This document shows, piece after piece, positions 1 to 5,661 of a DNA stretch of 11,066 bases (positions are counted from its first letter, which is position 1; the number at the start of each line of letters is the position of its first letter). The stretch spans positions 1-11,066 of the forward strand of contig CANRXN010000012.1 in NCBI GenBank assembly GCA_947643945.1, in the 5' to 3' direction. This DNA comes from an uncultured Clostridium sp. Lineage in GTDB: Bacteria; Bacillota; Clostridia; TANB77; CAG-508. A program made the position numbers and the translations under genes. The notes below the pieces were generated by a model. The model ran no database searches. It saw only the letters and a list, made by a program, of their open reading frames with translations, and was not told the DNA's origin.

Positions 1-2
1 TT

Positions 3-1690
3 GTCTTTGTGCTTTTTTTGACAGCTTTGTTTACTTATGTTACCTTTTGTTGGTTCCATCCTATCTTTACAGCAAGTGAAGTGGTGATTTACTATGGCTT
101 ACATCCTTTTGATATTTGCTCTAAAAATCCAGATTTGTGGAAATTAATAAAAATTTTGTATGCTTTTTGCTCTTTGTTTTCTCATTTAGTGATAGCCCAT
201 TTTATTTATGTTAGGTTTTTAATGAGATTTTCGTTTTTTAAAGCAACTTCAAAAAAGCAAAATCAACAGGTTACACAGTTTTCTCCTAAACCGCAAGATT
301 TGTGTTTATTAATTGGAGAGGATTTGAACCACCAAAAAATTTATCTTCCAGAGTCACGGTCTTTATCAAAATTTTTTAGTTACTGGTACCATTGGTTCAC
401 GGGAAAACGTCTAGTGCTATGTATCCTTTTACAAAACAACTGATGGAATTTAATTTTCGTAATCCTAATCGAAAAATTGGTATGCTTATTTTAGATGTGA
501 AAGGGAATTTTTATAGGCAGGTTTTACAGTATGCAAAGGATTTCAATTTAGAAAAGGATTTGATTGTAATTGGTTTAAAGTCTAATGTTTTTTATAATCC
601 TTTACATAAGCCAGATTTAAAACCTCAGGTTTTAGCGAATCGTTTAAAGACCATTTTATTGCTTTTTTCAGAAAATAATTCGGAAAGTTATTGGATTGAT
701 AAAGCAGAAGAAGTCTTAGCAGAAGCTATTAAGCTTTGTAGACTTTATAACAACAATTATGTTACATTTCAAGAGTTGCACAAATTAATTACTGACAGCA
801 CTTATTATCAAGAAAAGATTGGAATTTTACGAAATTTGTTTATTTCTTCTAAGTTGTCTTCTTCACAGATTTATGAATTAAATGCTGCTTTAAATTTTTT
901 TCAAAAGGAGTTCCAAAATTTAGATTCACGCACTAAAGGAATTTTGATTTCTGAGATTACTCGTATTACGAATTTCTTTGTCACTGACTTTGATATTATG
1001 TCTATGTTTTGCGCACCTAAAAACAAGCTTTCTTTTACTGGTTTTAGTGAAGTTTTAAAAAAAGGTAAGATTGTTGTTTTGGACATGAATATTGCAGAGT
1101 ATTCTTCTTTAGCTAAGATGCTTGCGGCTTATCTAAAACTGGATTTTCAAACTGAAATTATTGCTAGTTTATCTTCTTCTTCGGTTCGAACAAGTGCTTT
1201 TATTTGCGACGAGTATGATAAGTATGTAACAAAAACAGATGGTGAGTTTTTTTCTTTAAGTCGTGAGGCTAAGTGTATTAATTTGGTAAGTACGCAAAGT
1301 TATTCTTCCTTAAAGGCGACTTTAAAAGAAGAGGCTCAGGTTAAGGTGATTTTGCAAAATTTGATTAATAAAATTTGGTTTCGTACGGATGATATTTTTA
1401 CGATTGAGGAGGCGCAAAAACAGCTGGGAAAGGAGGAAAAGAAAAAAGTTTCTAAAAGTATTTCGGAAAGTGCCAAACAAACGAATTTTAGTTATTTTAC
1501 GAATACTTTAAATTCCCAAAATTCAAATATTACAGAAAGTTATAATACTTCCTTATATAATGAGTATGTTTTTGAAACTAATTTTTTTACCCAAAGTTTA
1601 GAAACTTTTTCTGCTCTTACTTTTTTGTCAGATGGAAATCAAATTTCTCCTCCAAAGAAAACACTTATGTTGCCTTATTTTAAGAATTAG
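3..1690 (+). CDS. VirD4/TraG-type conjugative coupling protein ATPase, 5'-partial, needs two +1 shifts at CGG
   Basis: This is the inner-membrane ATPase that hands relaxase-bound DNA to a type IV secretion channel. The gene enters from beyond the window start. The first part holds hydrophobic segments (about 3-70 and 125-230), as expected for the membrane anchor. It is read in three frames: 3-356, 358-399 and 401-1690. Each junction is an in-frame CGG (357, 400) where dropping the C continues the protein: ...LPES-GLYQNFLVTGTIGS-GKTSSAMYPF. The second junction lies in the Walker A motif GTIGSGKT. The Walker B-like segment is FICDEYDKYV near 1200-1230, followed by SREAKCINLVSTQSYSSL, typical of Gram-positive TraG proteins. 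The restored partial protein has about 429 residues and nothing else is broken. The next gene begins 80 bases downstream. An ordinary pseudogene is the alternative, but both lesions are the same kind as those in the VirB6-like gene and dnaC. Confidence 0.87.
357..359 (+). other. CGG +1 recoding site 1 (coupling protein, TCA-C-GGT)
   Basis: The zero frame reads CCA GAG TCA CGG TCT. Skipping C357 gives TCA GGT CTT TAT CAA AAT, i.e. SGLYQN, the conserved segment just before the Walker A strand of TraG/VirD4 proteins. Without the shift the frame reads SRSLSKFF, which does not fit the family. Confidence 0.82.
400..402 (+). other. CGG +1 recoding site 2 (coupling protein Walker A, TCA-C-GGG)
   Basis: After site 1 the frame reads ACT GGT ACC ATT GGT TCA CGG GAA. 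Skipping C400 gives GGT TCA GGG AAA ACG, i.e. GSGKT. The Walker A spacing fixes the event to this codon and shows that exactly one residue, glycine, is required for the four bases CGGG. Confidence 0.88.
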
Positions 1691-1770
1691 CAATGACTGC
1701 TTAGCTTTAGCAAAATTGCTTAGATTGCCTATTTTATGGCAAATAATAAATTTTAGAAAGGATTGATTTT

Positions 1771-2103
1771 ATGAGAAAAAAAATTTTTTATATATTTTTT
1801 ACTTTTATATTATTTTTTGTTTTTTTAAGTACGCTTTCTTCCATTTCTTTTGCTTGGGGCGACCCACAGATTGTAAGTAAGATTACGTCTGCTTTTGAAA
1901 GTATTAAAGGATGGCTTTTGAAGATTGCAACGCCTGCTGCTGCTGTTGCAGTAGGTAGTGGCGTTTTTATGAAAAAATTTAGTTTTGGTGATGAAGAAAA
2001 AATTAGAACAGGTAAAAAATTGATTAAAGGCTCTTTGTTTTCCTATGCCTTTATTTTAGCTGTTGATTTAATTTTGTCTGCTATCAAATCTTTAATTGGT
2101 TAA
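1771..2103 (+). CDS. VirB2/TrbC-like small membrane protein (putative conjugative pilin subunit)
   Basis: The protein has 110 residues. The N-terminus is a signal peptide: MRKK, then a long hydrophobic run to about residue 25, with a possible cleavage after SSISFA. A hydrophobic segment rich in Ala/Val follows (about 48-65, ATPAAAVAVGSGVFM), then a polar loop with charged residues (about 70-85) and a second hydrophobic segment (about 88-108). Signal peptide plus two membrane helices in about 100 residues, between a coupling protein and a VirB6-like gene, is the usual form of the VirB2/TrbC-like protein in Gram-positive conjugative elements. A GAAAGGA ribosome binding site lies just upstream of the ATG. 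The stop is followed at once by the AAGGAGG of the next gene. There is no CGG codon. The family call is from architecture and context, not from an unmistakable motif. Confidence 0.7.
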   Translation: MRKKIFYIFFTFILFFVFLSTLSSISFAWGDPQIVSKITSAFESIKGWLLKIATPAAAVAVGSGVFMKKFSFGDEEKIRTGKKLIKGSLFSYAFILAVDLILSAIKSLIG

Positions 2104-2113
2104 GGAGGTTTTT

Positions 2114-2993
2114 TTGGAAAATTCAGCAAATATTACGCAAATTATTATAGATACGATTAATACGATTTTCGAGACTTTGTTTAGCTCGATTGATAACAAT
2201 TTGTATTCGGTACTAGACGATGTTACGTTTATTAATTCTGGTATTTTGCAAGATAAAAATTTTGAAAATCTTTTTGGAACGTCTGCTTCTAATCGGTATT
2301 TTGTTAATTGCCAATTCTTTTTTGCTAGCATTTATTTTGTATTATGCTGGTCGTTATTTGATTGCTCATTTTACTTATACGCAAACAGAGGCTCCTTTTA
2401 GCTTTATAATTAAGCTGGTTTTATGTGGCATTGCTATGAATTTTTCGTTTTTTATGATTGGCTTTTTTGTCGACATAAATTCGAATGTATCACTTGCGAT
2501 TCGTTCTATAGGAGAAGGATTATTCCATAAAAATATTTGTTTTGCAGAGTTGATTACTACGATTAATACAAATATTGCTATCGATACCAACGCTTTAAAT
2601 GTGTTTTCTTTGGATGGCTTACTAAAAAGTCTTCTTAGTGTTTCGCTTTTAAATTTGGTTTTTTCTTATTCTTTGCGTTATGTTTTGATTAAGGTTTTTG
2701 TTTTGCTGTCCCCTTTTGCTGTGCTGTCTTTAACTTTAAATAAGACTAGTTGGTTTTTTACAGCATGGATTCGCAATTTGTTTTCGCTTTTGTTTATCCA
2801 GATTATTGTGTCAATTGTTTTGCTTGTGTTATTTTCTATGGATTATTCAGCTGGTAATTTGCTGGCAAAGTTTGTTTATGTGGGTGGTATTTATGCTTTG
2901 ATTAAAACAAATTCTTTGGTTCGCGAGTTTTTAGGCGGTGTTTCCACAGAAGTTTCACAATCTGTGAAAAACTTTGTTGGATTTAGTTCTTAA
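2114..2993 (+). CDS. VirB6/TrbL-like polytopic membrane protein of the conjugation channel, one +1 shift at CGG
   Basis: This is a hydrophobic protein with many predicted membrane segments, in the position of the VirB6/TrbL channel subunit. I place the start at TTG 2114 (FLENSANITQ... would begin here at the Leu/Met), five bases after a perfect AAGGAGG at 2102-2108. The frame from 2114 stays open to 2401 but turns into Phe/Cys/Tyr-rich nonsense after residue 60. A CGG at 2294 with +1 skipping joins it to the frame ending at 2993: GTSASN-GILLIANSFLLAFILYY. The joined product has about 292 residues: a soluble N-terminal part, then transmembrane helices separated by loops, ending VSQSVKNFVGFSS. 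The downstream frame has no plausible start or ribosome binding site of its own at the junction, which argues for one protein. The exact family cannot be settled by eye. Confidence 0.75.
2294..2296 (+). other. CGG +1 recoding site 3 (VirB6-like gene, AAT-C-GGT)
   Basis: The zero frame reads TCT AAT CGG TAT TTT GTT. Skipping C2294 gives AAT GGT ATT TTG TTA ATT GCC AAT, i.e. NGILLIAN, the start of the first membrane helix. The shift turns two half-genes into one protein of plausible length. Confidence 0.78.
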
Positions 2994-3090
2994 ATCAAAT
3001 TTTTTTTAAATTGTTTTTTTACATTTTTTTTATTATGTTTTCTTTTTCAGTGCTCCTTTTTTGGGGAAGATAAAAGGGAAAGGAGGTTTT

Positions 3091-3381
3091 ATGAAGTTTA
3101 TTTTTCCACAAAATTATGATTTTAAGAATAAGATTTTGGGCATAATTGATTATTCAACTGCTTTTGTTAATTTGCTTTGGTATGCTATTGTCTTTATTTT
3201 GGTTAGTTTGGTTTTTAAAAGTTGGTCTTGGAAGGTTTTTGTTTTTGTAACTTTATGTTTCCCTTTACTGTTGTTTAGTTTTGCTGGCTTTAATGGCGAG
3301 AGTGTTGTTTATGTTTTTTCGTATTTGTTTCGCTTTATTGCTAGACCTAAACTTTTGCTTTATAAAAAGGAGTCCCATTAA
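3091..3381 (+). CDS. PrgI-like small membrane protein of the type IV secretion operon
   Basis: The protein has 96 residues from ATG 3091, chosen because AAAGGAGG ends a few bases before it. The frame is open further upstream (to 3061) but without a ribosome binding site there. It begins MKFIFPQNYDFKNKILGIID, resembling the N-terminal 'P.NYDFK.K..GI' pattern of PrgI-family proteins. Two hydrophobic helices follow (about residues 24-45 and 48-67), then a third moderately hydrophobic segment and a basic tail ending KKESH. In Gram-positive conjugative elements PrgI normally lies between the VirB6-like protein and the VirB4 ATPase. Here no VirB4 follows: a hairpin terminator comes directly after the stop codon. 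The T-rich gap before it (2994-3090) shows no gene. Confidence 0.68.
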   Translation: MKFIFPQNYDFKNKILGIIDYSTAFVNLLWYAIVFILVSLVFKSWSWKVFVFVTLCFPLLLFSFAGFNGESVVYVFSYLFRFIARPKLLLYKKESH

Positions 3382-3392
3382 GGCCGCCCAGG

Positions 3393-3430
3393 ATCCCTCT
3401 TATCTATACCAGAGGGGTTCTTTTCTTTGT
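3393..3430 (+). terminator. Rho-independent terminator after the conjugation genes
   Basis: An 8-bp stem (ATCCCTCT 3393-3400 with AGAGGGGT 3411-3418, one T-G pair) with a 10-base loop is followed by the T-rich run TCTTTTCTTTG. It lies 12 bases after the PrgI-like stop codon and separates the conjugation operon from the replication genes. Confidence 0.75.
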
Positions 3431-3439
3431 CTTAAAATA

Positions 3440-3485
3440 ACTTTTGCAAAATTTCCTTAATTACTTTTGCAAAATTTCCTTAATT
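3440..3485 (+). repeat. Two perfect tandem copies of a 23-bp repeat before the dnaD promoter
   Basis: The unit is 3440-3462 and repeats exactly at 3463-3485. A few bases of a third copy (ACTT) continue into the -35 box. Each unit contains the 10-base palindrome TTTTGCAAAA followed by TTTCCTTAATT. The copies end right at the -35 hexamer, a position suited to an operator or replication iterons, or to simple polymerase-slippage duplication. Function is inference only. Confidence 0.85.
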
Positions 3486-3487
3486 AC

Positions 3488-3516
3488 TTGAATTTTTTGT
3501 CTAAAAAAGATATAAT
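3488..3516 (+). promoter_or_regulatory. Sigma-70/SigA-type promoter for dnaD-dnaC
   Basis: The -35 box is TTGAAT (3488-3493), the spacer 17 bases, and the -10 box TATAAT (3511-3516). It lies 36 bases before the ATG of the DnaD-domain gene, with a purine-rich AGGGG ribosome binding site in between. No other promoter is seen before dnaC. Confidence 0.82.
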
Positions 3517-3552
3517 CTGTATTACAAGTTTAAGAAATTAGGGGCGATAAAA

Positions 3553-4545
3553 ATGAAGTTAGAACAAAAAGAAAAATCACTATTATTTTCTACCACAAAA
3601 ATACCAGACATCTTCTTTGCAGAGCATTTATCTAGCTTACCAGGAGATTACTTAAAAATTTATCTTTATATGGTATTTCTATCTAAGTACGGAAAAGATA
3701 TCAAACTAAACGATTTATCCAAAAAATTGAATATTCCTTTAAAAACCATTAACGACGCGATGCAACATTTAGAGGAAAATGGATTGATTTTGAAAAAAAC
3801 AACTGGATATATTATTATGGATTTACAAGAAACTACACTTCATAATTTATATACCCCTAATTTAACGATGTCAAAAGAAAAAGTCGAGCAAACAGCTAAA
3901 AATCAAGCTAGAGCTAAGGTGATTGACCATATTAATAATATGTATTTTCAAGGTATTATGGGACCTTCTTGGTACAATGATATTGATTTGTGGTTCACAA
4001 AATATCAGTTTGACGAGCAAGTTATGATTGCTTTGTTTGATTACTGTTATAAAAGAAGTGCTTTGCACAGAAATTACGTTCAAACTGTAGCAGAGGCTTG
4101 GGCTTCGAATCAAGTTAAGACATGGAATGATTTGGAACATTATTACGAAAAACAAGAAAGTTTAAATAAATTCAAGAAAACCATTGCAAAAAAACTTGGA
4201 AAACATGGTGGTTTAACACAATATGAGGAAGCTTATATTGAAAACTGGGTTTTAAATTTTGGTTATGATATGAATGTGATTGAGATTGCCCTAAAGCGTA
4301 CTACTTTAAAGCAAAATCCTACTTTTGAATATATTAATAACGTGATTTGCGATTGGCATGACAGAAATTTAAAAACCGTAGCAGAGGTACAAGCATTTTT
4401 AGAGCAACGTAAAAAACAAGAAAAAGCAACAAAAGATTTAAAGGCTAAAGTAAGTAAAGGCTCTTACCAGCAACGTAATTATGATAATTTGGACTTTTTA
4501 TATGCCAACCAGGTAAATACTAATCCTGCTAGCCAACAAGGTTAG
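3553..4545 (+). CDS. dnaD: DnaD-domain replication initiation / primosome protein
   Basis: The protein has 330 residues. The N-terminal part (about 30-95) looks like a winged helix: LPGDYLKIYLYM, then LNDLSKKLNIPLKTINDAM as the helix-turn-helix and ENGLILKKTTGYIIM as the wing. Two DnaB_2/DnaD-type helical repeats follow, about 122-195 (with SWYNDIDLWFTKYQFDEQVM) and about 222-275 (with EEAYIENWVLNFGYDMNVIEIAL). The YxxxW...GY pattern typical of the family occurs in the second. The tail is lysine-rich and disordered-looking (KKQEKATKDLKAKVSKG). These proteins help load the replicative helicase in Bacillota. The helicase loader follows 32 bases downstream under the same promoter, so the two form an operon. 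There is no frameshift and no in-frame CGG. A plasmid-type initiator with the same domains is possible, but the pairing with DnaC next to gyrA suggests the chromosomal gene. Confidence 0.85.
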   Translation: MKLEQKEKSLLFSTTKIPDIFFAEHLSSLPGDYLKIYLYMVFLSKYGKDIKLNDLSKKLNIPLKTINDAMQHLEENGLILKKTTGYIIMDLQETTLHNLYTPNLTMSKEKVEQTAKNQARAKVIDHINNMYFQGIMGPSWYNDIDLWFTKYQFDEQVMIALFDYCYKRSALHRNYVQTVAEAWASNQVKTWNDLEHYYEKQESLNKFKKTIAKKLGKHGGLTQYEEAYIENWVLNFGYDMNVIEIALKRTTLKQNPTFEYINNVICDWHDRNLKTVAEVQAFLEQRKKQEKATKDLKAKVSKGSYQQRNYDNLDFLYANQVNTNPASQQG

Positions 4546-4577
4546 TATGCGTTTTTTAGGAAGGAAGGAAATAAATA

Positions 4578-5583
4578 ATGTCAAATGAGGTTTTACATTC
4601 TTTATTAAAAGAATATGAGCAAAAGAAGTTACGAGCAGAATTAGATTTAGAAAAAAGAAAAGAAGAATTGTATGAAGAATTGCCAAGGCTAAAAGAGTTA
4701 GAGAGCGATTTAAATCATTTTGCTATTTTAACAAGTAAAAATATTCTTTTACATAATACTTCTTCTTTAAAGGATTTGAACGAAAAAACAAAAAAATTAA
4801 AAGAAGAAAAGTTGGCTATTTTAAAAGAGGCTAAGATTCCAGAACGGTTTTTTATCTCCTCATTATGATTGCATGGTTTGCCAAGATACACGGTTATGTT
4901 ACAGGCACCAACTATAAAACCCAGATGTGTAATTGCCTAAAACAAAGGCTTTTAGATGCTTCTTTTCATAAGTCTAATATGGCAAATTTGGATAAAGAAA
5001 ATTTTGATACTTTTAATGAAAACTTATTTTCAACAGAAGTGGATGTAGCAAAATATCGTTTTAATATTTCACCAAGGGCTAATATTCAAAATATTAAACA
5101 AAAATGCCTTGAATTTGTAGAAGATTTTGATAAGCCAGATAGTAAAAATTTATTGTTTACAGGCAACACTGGTTTACGGTAAGACTTTTATGTCGAATTG
5201 TATTGCTAACGAATTATTAAAATCTGGTAAAACGGTGCTTTATCAAACAGCTCCTGTTTTGCTAGAAAGCGTGATTGATTATAAGATGAGCAAACAAAAA
5301 AATTTAGTAGATAATATTTTAAAATCTGTTTTAAATGTAGACTTGTTATTTATTGACGATTTAGGCACCGAGAGTTTAAATAGTATGAAATTAAGTGAAC
5401 TTTTTACGATTTTAAATACTAGAATTTTGAATTTAAATCATAAGGTAACTAAGACGATTATCTCGACAAATTTGAATATTAAGGATATTTTCCAAAGCTA
5501 CGAAGAACGCATTCGGTTCTCGTATTGCTGGCTATTATGATATTTATTGCTTCTTTGGAGAAGATTTGAGATTTAAGAAATGA
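4578..5583 (+). CDS. dnaC: DnaC/DnaI-type replicative helicase loader ATPase, needs four +1 shifts at CGG
   Basis: This is an AAA+ ATPase that loads the replicative helicase at origins and forks. It is read as 4578-4844, 4846-4890, 4892-5176, 5178-5513 and 5515-5580, with TGA at 5581. The frame changes 0-1-2-0-1 by skipping the C of CGG four times. The joined protein has 333 residues, normal for the family. It has a charged coiled-coil N-terminus (1-89); a cysteine cluster C98-x2-C101...C117-x-C119 (CMVCQDTGYV...MCNCLKQ) as in DnaI/DnaC zinc fingers; Walker A GNTGLGKT (195-202); Walker B LLFIDDLGTE (D259, D260); sensor-1 IISTNLN; and arginine-finger box RIGSRIAGYYD. All parts are present and no other lesion is seen. 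The ATG follows AAGGAAGG. With reading stopped at the first CGG frame only 96 residues would be made, without any ATPase domain. Simple decay is unlikely, because four identical lesions fall only at glycine codons while everything else is intact. Confidence 0.9.
4845..4847 (+). other. CGG +1 recoding site 4 (dnaC, GAA-C-GGT)
   Basis: The zero frame reads ATT CCA GAA CGG TTT TTT ATC and stops at 4866. Skipping C4845 gives GAA GGT TTT TTA TCT CCT CAT TAT GAT TGC, i.e. EGFLSPHYDC, which leads into the cysteine cluster. Confidence 0.82.
4891..4893 (+). other. CGG +1 recoding site 5 (dnaC cysteine cluster, ACA-C-GGT)
   Basis: The frame reads TGC CAA GAT ACA CGG TTA TGT. Skipping C4891 gives GAT ACA GGT TAT GTT ACA GGC, i.e. 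CQDTGYVTG, the conserved 'C..C.DTGY' motif. The two sites 4 and 5 enclose a segment of only 15 residues, which makes sense only if both shifts occur. Confidence 0.88.
5177..5179 (+). other. CGG +1 recoding site 6 (dnaC Walker A, TTA-C-GGT)
   Basis: The frame reads AAC ACT GGT TTA CGG TAA and would stop at once. Skipping C5177 gives GGT TTA GGT AAG ACT, i.e. GLGKT of Walker A. The motif spacing fixes the event to this codon and requires a single glycine. Confidence 0.92.
5514..5516 (+). other. CGG +1 recoding site 7 (dnaC arginine-finger box, ATT-C-GGT)
   Basis: The frame reads GAA CGC ATT CGG TTC TCG TAT and stops at 5538. Skipping C5514 gives CGC ATT GGT TCT CGT ATT GCT GGC, i.e. RIGSRIAG, the conserved C-terminal arginine box, then 19 more residues to the TGA at 5581. 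Confidence 0.88.
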
Positions 5584-5658
5584 TTTTGGGGACGGAGGAA
5601 AAAAGCATGATTGAAAATTATTCAATCATGCTTTTTTCCTCCGTCCCCAAAATCATTT
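5578..5658. repeat. Perfect 38-bp inverted repeat (5-base loop) between convergent dnaC and gyrA
   Basis: The arms are 5578-5615 and 5621-5658, identical as reverse complements over all 38 bases, with the loop AATTA. The left arm contains the dnaC stop codon; the right arm ends 3 bases before the gyrA stop. Inner A6/T6 runs lie in the middle of the arms, flanked by GGGGACGGAGG and GCATGATTGAA. It could act as a bidirectional terminator for the two converging genes. The GGGGACGG...CCGTCCCC ends resemble dispersed palindromes I remember from Clostridia-like genomes, so a small mobile palindrome (REP/MITE-like) is an alternative. The structure is seen; the origin is inferred. Confidence 0.88.
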
Positions 5659-5661
5659 TGC

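Noticed and set aside
1691..1770. Small hairpin TTGCC/GGCAA in the gap between the coupling protein and the VirB2-like gene
   Set aside because: The stem is only five pairs with an 8-base loop and no U tract, so it is too weak to call a terminator or riboswitch.
357..5516. Sequencing or assembly insertion errors as the cause of the extra Cs
   Set aside because: The extra base is not in homopolymers, is always C in front of GG, and is absent from the 2.5-kb gyrA and other genes that contain many GGN codons. It cannot be excluded without reads, so it is listed as a check.
357..5516. CGG simply reassigned to another amino acid (for example Trp or Gln)
   Set aside because: A plain reassignment would keep the frame. 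Here the frame changes after each CGG, and the Walker A spacing demands four bases for one glycine.
4578..5583. dnaC as an ordinary pseudogene or as several short genes
   Set aside because: All four breaks are the same one-base event at CGG before a glycine codon. Every family motif is retained across the pieces, and the later frames have no proper starts or ribosome binding sites.
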